Source: JAHJQZ01 sp963667595
GTDB taxonomy: Bacteria; Pseudomonadota; Alphaproteobacteria; Rhizobiales; Devosiaceae
Direction of reading: 5' to 3'
DNA length: 64,000 bases
Assembly: GCA_963667595.2 (NCBI GenBank)
Contig: CAXXWD010000009.1
Location: forward strand, 248,001 to 312,000
The notes beneath the pieces were generated by a model. That model was not told the origin of the DNA, did not search any database, and was given only the letters and a program-made list of their open reading frames with translations. The position numbers were made by a program, and so were the translations under genes. The number at the start of each line of letters is the position of its first letter. Positions within the stretch are counted from its first letter, which is position 1. Shown in pieces: positions 39,849 through 49,082 of this stretch.

Positions 39849-41969
39849 GTGAGTAGCGCGATGAATGCGCAGCGCGGCGATGAGATCGTTGCGGCTGACC
39901 ACACGTTCCGAATTGGATCGGAAATTCAGGGACTATATGCTGGCGCGGTCCATTATTGGCGACTTGATCGGGACAAGTGGTCGGACATTCTCGACAAGGT
40001 ATGCGCGCTCGGCTTTTCGGCAATTTCCATTTACATGCCCTGGGAAATTCACGAAATCGAACGTGGTCGCTTCGATTTCGGTGAGATCGATCCGCGCAAG
40101 GATCTCGACGCCTTTCTGACCCTTGCCGAGTCCAAGAATCTCAAGATCGTGGCGCGGCCCGGCCCGCAGATCAATTCGGAGCTGACCTGGTTCGGCTATC
40201 CGCTGCGTATCCTGGCCGACCCCGAGCTGCAGGCGCAGAACGCCCAGGGCGGACGCACCGTTCTGACCCAGGTGCCAAGGCCGATCCCGGCCGTCAGCTA
40301 TGCGGCCGACAAGTTCTTCGACGAGACGGCCCTGTGGTTCGACGCCATCATGCCGATCCTCGAAAAGCACAAATATCCGAATGGCGGTCTGATCTCGGCG
40401 CAAGTCGACAACGAGATGGCCTTCTTTTTCAACATCAATCCCTATGCCGCAGACTTCAGCCCGGCATCGATCGAGCGCTTCCGCGCCTTCCTTGAGGGCA
40501 AGTACGGTTCCCTCGACAAGATCAATCAGGTCTATGGGACGCGTTATGCGAGCCTGTCCGAACTGGATGCGCCGCGCAGCTTCGCCGGCAAGGTGAAAAA
40601 GGACCTGCCGCCTTATCTGGACTGGATCGAATACCGCGAGCGTTATCTGATCGATTGCCTGGGGCGGCTTGCCGGCATGATGCGTGAACGCGGGCTCGAT
40701 GGCATTCCGCTGTTCCACAACTACCCGCATCCGCTCGGACCGGGCGGGGCGGCGAGCGGCATCACCGCACCCTACAATCTCATGGGCCTCGAAGAGGTTC
40801 TCGACTTCGTCGGCTTCGACATCTATTCGCGCAAGGAATTGTACCAGCACGTCAAGACGGTCGTTTCCTACGTCGTCGGTTCGAGCCGGTTCCCCTATAT
40901 TCCCGAGTTCATCGCCGGTGTCTGGCCGTGGTATTTGAACCCCGGCGACGAAAAGGACGAGACCTTCGTCACCCGCGCCGCGCTCATGCATGGCATCAAG
41001 GGTTTCAGCCGCTACATGCTGGTTGAACGCGACCGCTGGCTGGCATCGCCCATTCGTCGCGACGGACGCATCCGCAAGGAAAACGCGGCCGTGTTCTCCA
41101 CGACCAACGACATGCTGAACAGTTACGACTTCAAGTCGATCCGCCGCACGACAGATGTCCTACTGCTGGCCAATCGCGACTATGATCGCCTCGAGGCAGC
41201 GAGCGAGTTGCTGTCCTTCCCTGGCGACTTCCTGGAATCGCAACTCAGTCTTTCCGAATATCCCAACTTCATGACGGTATCGGAAGAGCGCTTCGGCTTC
41301 GAACAGCCGATCCAGCTGGTCAAGAACGACTGGTTCGCAGCCTATTACGACGCATTGTCCGATGCAGGATACACGTTCCTTCTGTCCGACACGGCGCTGC
41401 CTGCCGATCGGATGCCGAACTACAAGGCCATCATCGTCTCGTCCTTTGAGTATCTGAGCTCGGCGGTCCAGTCGAAACTGCTTGGCTATGTCAAGCAGGG
41501 CGGCGTTGCTGTACTCGGCCCGAAATTGCCCGGTCTCAACGAGTTCTTCGAATCCGACGAAACGCTGGCTGCGGCCGTCAAGGGCGCCAAGGCGACCGAA
41601 ATTGCCGGCGTCGGCAAGACGGTTGCAACCTCCTACGCCGTCGGGCAGGGGCATATGGTGGTGATCAATGATCTCGCCGACCTCGAAACGGCGCTCATCG
41701 CAGCACTCAACCAAGCAAAAGCCGTTCCGGTCACCAAGAACAATCCCAAGCTCGACGTCACCATTCACCGTGGCGCTGAGGCGGACGGAAAGACGATCGT
41801 CTTCGTCGCCAATCCGACGGCGGACCCGATCCTCTCGGAAGTCGGCATCGGTGTGGATGCGTCCCGTGTCACCGAAGTCTGGAGCGGCGATCAGATCACC
41901 GTCACGGGCTCCGTCTGGCAGGACGCGCTCGAGCCCTACACCATCAAAACCTATCTCGTCGAAGCTTGA
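39849..41969 (+). CDS. GH35/GH42-like beta-galactosidase family glycosidase
   Basis: This 706-aa protein has a clan GH-A TIM barrel: YAGAVHYWRLDRDKWSDIL, AISIYMPWEIHEIERGRFDF and VARPGPQINSELTWFGYP closely follow the GH35 start. The acid/base is probably E189 in AQVDNEMAFF and the nucleophile E353 in YIPEFIAGVW, after an insertion larger than in typical GH35. A middle domain (NYKAIIVSSFEYLSSAVQSK) resembles the GH42 trimerisation domain. No signal peptide. GTG start behind AGGAGG. First gene of an operon with a CUT2 importer; the sugar released is probably galactose-like, but the hybrid features leave this open. Confidence 0.72.
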   Translation: MSSAMNAQRGDEIVAADHTFRIGSEIQGLYAGAVHYWRLDRDKWSDILDKVCALGFSAISIYMPWEIHEIERGRFDFGEIDPRKDLDAFLTLAESKNLKIVARPGPQINSELTWFGYPLRILADPELQAQNAQGGRTVLTQVPRPIPAVSYAADKFFDETALWFDAIMPILEKHKYPNGGLISAQVDNEMAFFFNINPYAADFSPASIERFRAFLEGKYGSLDKINQVYGTRYASLSELDAPRSFAGKVKKDLPPYLDWIEYRERYLIDCLGRLAGMMRERGLDGIPLFHNYPHPLGPGGAASGITAPYNLMGLEEVLDFVGFDIYSRKELYQHVKTVVSYVVGSSRFPYIPEFIAGVWPWYLNPGDEKDETFVTRAALMHGIKGFSRYMLVERDRWLASPIRRDGRIRKENAAVFSTTNDMLNSYDFKSIRRTTDVLLLANRDYDRLEAASELLSFPGDFLESQLSLSEYPNFMTVSEERFGFEQPIQLVKNDWFAAYYDALSDAGYTFLLSDTALPADRMPNYKAIIVSSFEYLSSAVQSKLLGYVKQGGVAVLGPKLPGLNEFFESDETLAAAVKGAKATEIAGVGKTVATSYAVGQGHMVVINDLADLETALIAALNQAKAVPVTKNNPKLDVTIHRGAEADGKTIVFVANPTADPILSEVGIGVDASRVTEVWSGDQITVTGSVWQDALEPYTIKTYLVEA

Positions 41970-41985
41970 GCCGGAGGAAGATATC

Positions 41986-42798
41986 ATGTTGCACGAAAAC
42001 CCACTCATGGCCGATATCGACGTCGATCACTGGCGGAACCTGCAGTCTTTGTTGCTCGACTCGGCCAAGGGCAAGCGGCGCATCATCGTCATTCACCAAG
42101 GTGGTGAGATCGTCAAATTCGCCCATTCCGCCAAGCAGGCCGTCTTCCGGCCGATTGAACGGATCACCAATGCCGGCGCCGATGCCAAGGCGATCTATGA
42201 AGCGAACAGTGCTTCGGTCGATTTCGTCATGGTTGTCGAAAGACAAGCGTCGGACGCGTATTTCCGGGCCGTTCAGGAGGCGTGGACACCCGAGGACGAC
42301 ATCGACGTCTATGTCAATCGCGCCTACCGGCTGATGGACGAGTATCCGGACGGAATCGCGACCTATCCAGGGCCGGCGAGCAACCAACTCGGCTTGCAGT
42401 GGCGCCTGGGCGCCGGCTTCGAACAGGTCGAGGCCGCGGTCAAGGCCTTCGGTTCGCCGGATCGCAGCGCCGTGCTCGGTGTGTTCGAGGCAGGGGCTTT
42501 GTGGGCGACGCTCGTCCTGCATTTCGACGCCGGAATGAAGATCGACGTCGTCACGACCGCAGACCCGACCGACATTCCGCTGGCCGATGGCAAGGAAGCG
42601 ACGGCCATGGCGGTCGTTGACTGGGTCGGCGCGCACTATGGCGAGGTCTGTCTCGGTCTTTTTGTCGATATCGCCGACGCAAGGCGTTTTCTTGCCGCAA
42701 AGAACAAGGTCGCAGTCCTGACCGAGCTACAGCAAGCCGGCGCGCTCATCGCCAAACCGGTTCCGGCAGGCCTTTCTGCACTTCTTGGCAAGGCTTGA
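41986..42798 (+). CDS. conserved-looking protein of unknown function in a glycosidase/ABC operon
   Basis: The 270-aa soluble protein begins at ATG 41986 behind CGGAGGAAG, 16 bp after the glycosidase stop. N-terminal segment DHWRNLQSLLLDSAKGKRRIIVIHQGGEIVKF, central EDDIDVYVNRAYRLMDEYPDG, then TYPGPASNQLGLQWRLG, and a C-terminal half with two or three alternating beta-alpha units. No family is recognised and no catalytic motif stands out. Its tight placement between glycosidase and binding-protein genes implies a role in using the same sugar, perhaps as an epimerase, mutarotase-like or sensor protein. Confidence 0.7.
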   Translation: MLHENPLMADIDVDHWRNLQSLLLDSAKGKRRIIVIHQGGEIVKFAHSAKQAVFRPIERITNAGADAKAIYEANSASVDFVMVVERQASDAYFRAVQEAWTPEDDIDVYVNRAYRLMDEYPDGIATYPGPASNQLGLQWRLGAGFEQVEAAVKAFGSPDRSAVLGVFEAGALWATLVLHFDAGMKIDVVTTADPTDIPLADGKEATAMAVVDWVGAHYGEVCLGLFVDIADARRFLAAKNKVAVLTELQQAGALIAKPVPAGLSALLGKA

Positions 42799-42881
42799 GA
42801 ACCGGAGAACTCGGCTACTCGCAATCAAGAACGCCCAGGGCCGGCAGGTTCTGGGCAACAATCTCAAACGGAGGAGAAATC

Positions 42882-44006
42882 ATGCAATTTACCAGACGAA
42901 TGGCCATCTCTTTGGCGCTCGGAGCAGCGCTTGCGACTTCAGTCGCATTGCCGGCGATGGCCGCCGATGCCGACGCGCTGCTTGCCGAGCTGTCAGGGAA
43001 GGTGCTCAGCCTCGGACCGCACGGCGAAGAACCCTCTGCTGCGTCCGGGATCAGTCTGACCGATGCCGAACTGGATCAAATCCGGGAGATGAACGCGACT
43101 GCCGCGATCATCATGCACTACTCGGGAAATGACTGGTCGCAAGCCCAGATCAAGGGATTGCGGTCCAAGTTCGATGAAATGGGAATCGAAGTCCTCGGCG
43201 TGACCGATGCCGGCTTCAAGCCTGAAAAGCAGGTCTCCGACATCGAAACGATGCTGGCAAAGAAGCCCGACATCATCGTGTCCATCCCGACCGACCCGAC
43301 GGCCACGGCTGTCGCTTACAAAATGGCGGTTGATGCAGGCGTGACGCTGGTCTTCATGGACAATGTCCCCGCCAACGCAGTGGCCGGAAAAGACTACGTG
43401 AGCATCGTTTCCGCCGATAATTACGGCAATGGCGTCGCCTCGGCCCTCCTGATGGCCAAGGAACTCGGCGGCAAGGGCGAAATCGGCATCATCTACCACG
43501 CAGCCGATTTCTTCGTGACCCAGCAGCGTTACGAAGCGTTCAAGAAAACGATGACCGAGAACTTCCCCGAGATCAAGATCGTTGCCGAACAGGGGATTGG
43601 TGGACCGGATTTTGCGGGTGACGCCGACAAGGCGGCGAGCGCCATGATCACCTCCAACCGCAACATCGATGCCATCTGGGGCGTGTGGGATGTGCCGGCC
43701 GAAGGTATCGTGTCTGCGGCGCGCTCGATGGGCAAGGATGATCTGATCATCACCACGATCGATCTTGGCGAGAACATTGCCATCAACATCGCCCAGAACT
43801 CCTACACAAAGGGGCTGGGCGCGCAGCGGCCCTATGATCAGGGCGTAACCGAGGCACTGCTCGCCGGTTACGGTCTGCTCGGCAAGGCTGCGCCGGCCTA
43901 TGTGGCGCTGCCGGCACTGCCGGTGACCCGGGACAATCTCGAGGAAGCTTGGCAGCAGGTCTACCATGCCCCGCTTCCGGACGACGTAAGGAACAGCATG
44001 CAGTGA
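42882..44006 (+). CDS. ribose-type sugar ABC transporter substrate-binding protein
   Basis: The protein is 374 aa from ATG 42882 behind GGAGGAGAAAT. A Sec signal peptide ends near residue 28 (ALPAMAADADAL). The Peripla_BP_4 fold shows GLRSKFDEMGIEVLGVTDAGF, AKKPDIIVSIPTDPTA, AVDAGVTLVFMDNVP and RNIDAIWGVWDVPAEG. It is slightly longer than usual, with an N-terminal extension containing GPHGEEPSAASG. Supplies the CUT2 ATPase/permease pair downstream, from which it is separated by a large stem-loop. Confidence 0.9.
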   Translation: MQFTRRMAISLALGAALATSVALPAMAADADALLAELSGKVLSLGPHGEEPSAASGISLTDAELDQIREMNATAAIIMHYSGNDWSQAQIKGLRSKFDEMGIEVLGVTDAGFKPEKQVSDIETMLAKKPDIIVSIPTDPTATAVAYKMAVDAGVTLVFMDNVPANAVAGKDYVSIVSADNYGNGVASALLMAKELGGKGEIGIIYHAADFFVTQQRYEAFKKTMTENFPEIKIVAEQGIGGPDFAGDADKAASAMITSNRNIDAIWGVWDVPAEGIVSAARSMGKDDLIITTIDLGENIAINIAQNSYTKGLGAQRPYDQGVTEALLAGYGLLGKAAPAYVALPALPVTRDNLEEAWQQVYHAPLPDDVRNSMQ

Positions 44007-44010
44007 TCCT

Positions 44011-44058
44011 TGTCGGTGTTCAGCCTCGACATCCTCCCGTGGAGGCTGAACACCGACA
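44011..44058 (+). terminator. very strong intra-operon stem-loop
   Basis: TGTCGGTGTTCAGCCTC (44011-44027) and its exact complement (44042-44058) form a 17-bp perfect stem with a 14-nt loop, starting 4 bp after the binding-protein stop. No T run follows. It likely protects the upstream mRNA or limits transcription into the ATPase gene. Confidence 0.65.
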
Positions 44059-44193
44059 GGACAGTGCGTGACAACAGGTCCTTGCTCCAGATAGTGGAGC
44101 AAGGGCCGGTTCCCCGAGCGCGCGGCGCCCGTGCGAGGTTTCGCCACTCGGTCCGGATCACAATGCCCCATCAAATCAGTAGATCGCTCCACA

Positions 44194-45798
44194 ATGTCAG
44201 ACGTTTCGATCACAACGGATGATGCGCGTTCCCGGAAAGATGGTGTCCCGGCGACGGGCTATGCCATCTCGATGAAGAACATGACCAAGACTTTCGGAGG
44301 CGTAAAAGCGCTGTCCGATGTCAGTCTTGACGTCAAGCACGGCGAAGTGCACGCGCTGCTCGGCGGAAACGGCGCCGGCAAATCCACACTTTTGAAGATC
44401 CTGCGCGGCGTGCAGCCGCCCGATTCCGGCACCATCGTGGTTGACGGAATACCACTTAACGAGCACTCGACCGAGGCGTCCCAGCGCGCCGGCATCGCCA
44501 TGATCTTTCAGGAGATGAGCCTGATCCCCACCTTGACGGCGGCCCAGAACATCTTCCTGAACCAGGAGCCCAAATCGGCGGCCGGGCTTATCGATGACCG
44601 CGAATGCCGCAGGCGCGCACGGGAATTGTTCGAGGAGTTCAAGGTCGACATCTCGCCCAACGAGATGGTCGGAAATATGAGTTCGGGACAACGCCAACTG
44701 ACCGAAATCGTCAAGGCCATCTCCCAGAAAAGCAAAATTCTGGTGCTTGACGAGCCGTCCTCCGCGCTGACCGAAACTGAGGTCGAACTGTTGTTCGACC
44801 TTCTGCGCCAGCTCAAGAAGGACGGTGTGGCGATCATCTATGTCTCGCACCGCATGGAAGAGATCATGCGTATCGCCGATCGCGCCACCATTTTGCGCGA
44901 TGGCCAGTTCGTGTTGACCGCGCCGATCAGCGAACTGACTCTGGACGAGATCGTTGCGCAAATCTCGGGTAAGGAGACCCGAAGCCTCGACAGGGCAGGG
45001 CAGACCAGCACGGTAAAGGCGGGCGAGGCATTTCTCGAACTCAAGAATGTGTCGGGTGCCCGCAAGCCAGTCTCCGCCAGTTTGACGCTTCGCAAGGGCG
45101 AAGTGGTCGGCGTGGCGGGTCTACTCGGCAGTGGCCGGAGTTCGCTGGCACGACTGATCTATGGCCTCAACCCACCGGTTTCGGGTGAAATGACGGTCAA
45201 AGGCAAACCCGTTCGTTTCGCCAGTCCACAAGAAGCGATCGATGGCGGCATCGCGCTCGTGCCTGAAAACCGCTTGCGCGAAGGGTTGATCGGTTCGCAT
45301 TCCGTGGCGAGCAACATCTGCCTGCCTGTGCTCAAGCGCCTGTCCAAATGGACAATGGTTTCCAAAAAACTCTCTAAAAAGCTCGTGGACGAGCAGATCG
45401 CGGCGCTTCGCGTCAAGACCGACTCCGTCAACGCGCCGATTCTAGCCTTGTCCGGGGGCAATCAGCAGAAGGTCGTGGTGGCAAAAAGCCTCGCCACGCT
45501 TCCCGATATCCTCGTCCTCGACGAGCCCACGGCCGGCATCGATATCGGCAGCAAGACCGAAATCGTCGAACTCGTTCGCGAGATGGCGCGCGCTGACAAG
45601 GCGGTGCTGCTCATCTCGTCCGAGCCCTCCGAGCTCATCGCCGCTTCCGACCGAATCCTGCTTATGGCGAATGGGCGCATCGTTCGCGAGGTCGCGATCA
45701 ACGAACTGTTTTCGCAAGACAGCAAGCCGGACGAACGTATGCAGCAAGCCCGGCAGCGTCTGCAGGTCCTGATTCAAGAGGTAAACTCCAATGACTGA
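44194..45798 (+). CDS. ribose-type sugar ABC transporter ATPase (tandem ABC domains)
   Basis: The protein is 534 aa from ATG 44194; the open frame upstream crosses the spacer and is not conserved-looking. Domain 1: GGNGAGKST Walker A, signature MSSGQRQLTEIVKA, ILVLDEPSSAL. Domain 2: degenerate GLLGSGRSSLARL, LSGGNQQKVVVAKSL, ILVLDEPTAGIDIGSK. The N-terminus is about 30 residues longer than usual and hydrophilic. Weak ribosome site, consistent with lower expression than the binding protein. Confidence 0.92.
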   Translation: MSDVSITTDDARSRKDGVPATGYAISMKNMTKTFGGVKALSDVSLDVKHGEVHALLGGNGAGKSTLLKILRGVQPPDSGTIVVDGIPLNEHSTEASQRAGIAMIFQEMSLIPTLTAAQNIFLNQEPKSAAGLIDDRECRRRARELFEEFKVDISPNEMVGNMSSGQRQLTEIVKAISQKSKILVLDEPSSALTETEVELLFDLLRQLKKDGVAIIYVSHRMEEIMRIADRATILRDGQFVLTAPISELTLDEIVAQISGKETRSLDRAGQTSTVKAGEAFLELKNVSGARKPVSASLTLRKGEVVGVAGLLGSGRSSLARLIYGLNPPVSGEMTVKGKPVRFASPQEAIDGGIALVPENRLREGLIGSHSVASNICLPVLKRLSKWTMVSKKLSKKLVDEQIAALRVKTDSVNAPILALSGGNQQKVVVAKSLATLPDILVLDEPTAGIDIGSKTEIVELVREMARADKAVLLISSEPSELIAASDRILLMANGRIVREVAINELFSQDSKPDERMQQARQRLQVLIQEVNSND

Positions 45799-46771
45799 AC
45801 TTTCACAGCCCCGTGGTGCTGCAATGCCGGTTTTCAACCGCTTGTTGGGCTCCTGGCGGCAGGGCGTGATCTATATCGGGTTTGTCGTCGTCTTCGCGTT
45901 CTTTTCGATCACCTTGTCGGATCAAGGCTTTCTGGATCCAAACAACCTGCTCAACATCATCAGGCAGACCGCGATGATTTCGGTCATGGCCGTGGCGATG
46001 ACTTTCGTGCTGGCGGCCGGGGAAATCGATCTTTCGGTTGGTGCGGTGGCTGGGCTTGCATCCGTGGTCGCGGCCTTGCTTTTGCGCGAATACGGACTTG
46101 TCGCCGGTATTCTGGGCGGCCTGACCTCGGGACTCATCGTTGGGACGATCAACGGCGTCCTGGTCACACGCGTCGGCATTCCCTCTTTCCTCGTCACCCT
46201 GGCGATGATGGGTGTCGCTACGGGGACGTCCATGTGGATCAGCAACACGGCGGCCATCCCGATCCTCAACCAGACCTATACCTATTTCTTCGGCAGCGGC
46301 AGCATCGGAACCTTCCCGATACTGTTCATCTGGGTCTTCGTCGTCGGCCTGATCGGGCACATCATCCTGCGCAAGACGTCTTTCGGGCGACGGGTGCTGG
46401 CAACCGGGGGCAACGACACCGCAGCGCACTACAGCGGCGTCAACACCAACAACATCAAGCTCAAGGTGCTGATGCTGTCTGCGACGACGGCAGCGCTGGC
46501 CGGCATGCTCTATGCCGGACGCCTTCAGTCAGGGCGCTATCAGTTCGGTGAGGGCGACGAGTTGTCGGTTATCGCAGCGGCGGTTTTGGGCGGCAACAGC
46601 CTGATGGGCGGCACCGGCACCGTGATCGGGGCGATTGTCGGTGCCCTGATGATCGGCCTGATCAACAACGGTTTGATTCTGCTTGGTCTCGATTACAGTC
46701 AGCAGCAGATCGCACGCGGCATCATCATTGTGCTCGCGGTTGCGCTAAGTCAGCGAAGCTCGCTACGCTGA
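45791..46771 (+). CDS. ribose-type sugar ABC transporter permease
   Basis: The 326-aa permease has about nine hydrophobic segments; AAGEIDLSVGAVAGLASV and the late GGNSLMGGTGTVIGAIVGAL are the BPD_transp_2 signatures. It overlaps the ATPase gene by 8 bp and completes the importer. No intrinsic terminator is clear after its stop. Confidence 0.92.
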   Translation: MTELSQPRGAAMPVFNRLLGSWRQGVIYIGFVVVFAFFSITLSDQGFLDPNNLLNIIRQTAMISVMAVAMTFVLAAGEIDLSVGAVAGLASVVAALLLREYGLVAGILGGLTSGLIVGTINGVLVTRVGIPSFLVTLAMMGVATGTSMWISNTAAIPILNQTYTYFFGSGSIGTFPILFIWVFVVGLIGHIILRKTSFGRRVLATGGNDTAAHYSGVNTNNIKLKVLMLSATTAALAGMLYAGRLQSGRYQFGEGDELSVIAAAVLGGNSLMGGTGTVIGAIVGALMIGLINNGLILLGLDYSQQQIARGIIIVLAVALSQRSSLR

Positions 46772-46945
46772 GAAAACTTTGATGGCATGATGATTCGAAC
46801 AAGAAATATTGTCTGTGCTTTTGAAAGCCGATGCTGCTCGAAGGCCGCTAAAATAACGACTGACGGGCTTCTCGGCCTGCATTGCTGTGCTCAATTTCTG
46901 TCTGTCAGATGCACTCGTCTATGCTGGTGAATAAGGAGCGAGGGC
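46772..46945. other. short spacer between permease and regulator genes
   Basis: 174 bp with lower GC in its left half, suitable for a promoter of the regulator gene. No clear terminator hairpin or palindromic operator found. Confidence 0.4.
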
Positions 46946-47971
46946 GTGAAGCGCGTTACTTTGCGTGATATTGCACAAACTGCAGAGGTCTCCCTGGCGA
47001 CGGTCGACCGTGTCCTGAATGGTCGCGCCGGCGTCAGCGAGGAGGCGGAGGCACGGGTCAGGCACGCCATGGATGTGCTGAGCTTCAAGAGCCGCAGGCT
47101 CGACGCGGCATCAATGGGTTCGCGTGCCTATCATTTCAACTTCATCATTCCGCGCGGCCCCAAGAATACCTTCATGGTCAACATGCGGCGCTATCTGGAT
47201 TCCATAACGCAGCAAATGGCTGCGCAGAACATCCACTTGACGGGGGCCGACTACGCCGAACTCGATGAGCAGGAACTGCTCGATGCACTTGCCGCCGTCG
47301 ATCCCGACCGCTGCATGGGCGTTGCTTTGGTGGCGATCGACTCGGCGCCGGTGCGCGAAGCCATTGATGCGCTGGTGCAAAAGGGCATCGCGGTGGTGAC
47401 GGTCGTCTCCGATGTGACCTCGTCACGCCGGTTCTTCAATGTTGGGCCCGACAATGTTGCCGCGGGATGGCTTGCGGCTTCACTCATGGGCCGGTTCGCG
47501 GGCCGCCGACCCGGAAAAATCGGTGTCATTGGCTCTATGTCGCTACGCGACCAGGCAGACCGGCACCTGGGTTTCGAGCAGGTGATAGCGCGCGAATATG
47601 GTTTTCTCGAAGTCTTGCCGGTGTCCGAAGGCTGCGACGACAGCGCCGTCACAATTGAGCTAACCCGCAAGCTTATACGCGATCACGAGGAATTGCTGGG
47701 TATCTACAATATCGGGGCGGGAAACCGAGGCATCTGTACAGCCATCGAGGAAAGCGGGCGCAAGTCCGAGCTTGTGGTGGTGGCACACGAATTGACCAAG
47801 CACACGCGGCAGGCGCTTGTCTCGGGCGCATTCGACGCCGTGATAAACCAAGACTACCAGGTCGAGGTCAACGACGCCATTCAAGCGCTCAGGGCATTCG
47901 TGGACAGCAATGTCGCGGCCATGCCTCTGCCCGTCCATCTCGACATCTATATGAGGGATAATCTTCCCTAG
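46946..47971 (+). CDS. LacI family transcriptional regulator
   Basis: The 341-aa protein starts at GTG 46946 behind AAGGAGCGAGG. LacI HTH is VTLRDIAQTAEVSLATVDRVLNGRAGV; the LATVDRVLN recognition helix (with D where LacI has S) is typical of the subgroup whose effector domain resembles ribose-type binding proteins. Later ISIQ-like effector segments include FIIPRGPKNTFMVNMRRYLDS and IYNIGAGNRGICTAIEE. Follows the CUT2 transporter on the same strand and probably controls it. Confidence 0.9.
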   Translation: MKRVTLRDIAQTAEVSLATVDRVLNGRAGVSEEAEARVRHAMDVLSFKSRRLDAASMGSRAYHFNFIIPRGPKNTFMVNMRRYLDSITQQMAAQNIHLTGADYAELDEQELLDALAAVDPDRCMGVALVAIDSAPVREAIDALVQKGIAVVTVVSDVTSSRRFFNVGPDNVAAGWLAASLMGRFAGRRPGKIGVIGSMSLRDQADRHLGFEQVIAREYGFLEVLPVSEGCDDSAVTIELTRKLIRDHEELLGIYNIGAGNRGICTAIEESGRKSELVVVAHELTKHTRQALVSGAFDAVINQDYQVEVNDAIQALRAFVDSNVAAMPLPVHLDIYMRDNLP

Positions 47972-48143
47972 CAGTTCGGTGTCGGCGCGCACTTGTCCGG
48001 CCGTTGTCCGAGTTGCAGACATGCCGCTTTTGGCGGGACAGGTCACGCAGAGCCGTTTGTCATGAACCTTTGCCAGTCTTCGCGATTTCATTCCGTCCTC
48101 CGGCTATGCCGGAAGGCGGAGGTACGGTCTCGGCACAAAAGGG

Positions 48144-48416
48144 TTAGGGCGCTTCCTGCCCGGCCAACCAGCCAAGGATCGCATGGTTGGTTTCTTCCGG
48201 TATCTCTTCCTGACTCCAATGCCCGCAATCGAGGTCGATCACATCGGCATTCGGCACGAAATCGGTCAGTCGCTCGAACTTCGGAATAATGTCCCAGTCT
48301 CTGTAGGTCATCAGCGTCAGGTATCGGGTGATCGGGTCCGCTGCCGCGACGCAAACGGGATCGCCTCCAGCCGGACTGTTGAACTTTGGTGGCGCAAAAC
48401 CGTTGTGCCGCCTCAT
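48144..48416 (-). pseudogene. alpha/beta hydrolase, C-terminal remnant
   Basis: About 90 codons remain. The sequence PNADVIDLDCGHWSQEEIPEETNHAILGWL is the end of an epoxide-hydrolase-like alpha/beta hydrolase, with the catalytic histidine in CGHWSQ. The nucleophile and cap regions are absent; upstream frames do not continue the family. Truncated, inactive. Confidence 0.6.
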
Positions 48417-49082
48417 CGATGCGGGAGCAAAACAGCAAGAAGGGTCTGCTTTCAGGCAATGGCGGGATCCTCACTAGCGGCGGGCATGGGCGTTTCCGAC
48501 CGATCGTTCCTGATATGAAGGGGACTGGCGACAAAGGGGCCGGGAGCGATCTGGCTGGTTGTGTTGGCGAGAAGGCGGCAACAGATCCTGGCTGGAGAGC
48601 ACACAAGTTTCAACGCGCCCGCCACGACCCTCATCCGCGATAGAGCGGGAGCGCGGCGCGCTACAATATGCGCAATGAGGGGGTACCCACCTGTGGCAAG
48701 CTGCCATGTAAAGTATGCATTTTGACATTGTAATTCATACTCTTTGTCCTCTACTGTGCGCGCTGACTTCCTGATCCGCATCCTCGCTCGCTGAGCACAT
48801 TCACGCAAAAGCAGATGAAAAAAACACCGCTAAACCGGCGACGGATTCGCCTTGGCCACCAATCTTGTTTTCCGCACCAAACGCGACAGCGAGGTTCGGC
48901 TTATCGGGCAGGCAGCCGGTCAGGATGCGTTTTGCGCCATTCGCTTAGCAAAAATGCATGCTGGTTCCCATTGCAGTCGGCTTGCCGTCGAACAATGCAC
49001 ATAATATAACATTACAAAACATGCTTTGGGTACTTCTGCCAACATCGCTCCGCCCTGCGGCAATGCTGAAAGGTAAACGGCC
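48417..49082. other. intergenic region upstream of the metal-chelate importer
   Basis: No supported gene. The right half is AT-rich; it contains the Zur/Fur-like palindrome listed separately. I looked for cobalamin riboswitch boxes and did not find them. Confidence 0.45.
48992..49015. promoter_or_regulatory. Zur/Fur-like operator candidate
   Basis: The right half ATAATATAACATTAC closely matches the Zur half-site TATAACATTTC. The left half (ACAATG then CACATAATA) matches the complementary arm less well, with one extra base. It lies 68 bp before the first possible start of the permease gene. A metal-responsive repressor here would fit the transporter type. Inference. Confidence 0.35.

Noticed and set aside
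48452..48808. 118-aa minus-strand frame
   Set aside because: Arg/Ala-rich, no ribosome site, no family resemblance.
48700..49082. cobalamin riboswitch before the FecCD operon
   Set aside because: The conserved B12 box and other required segments could not be found.
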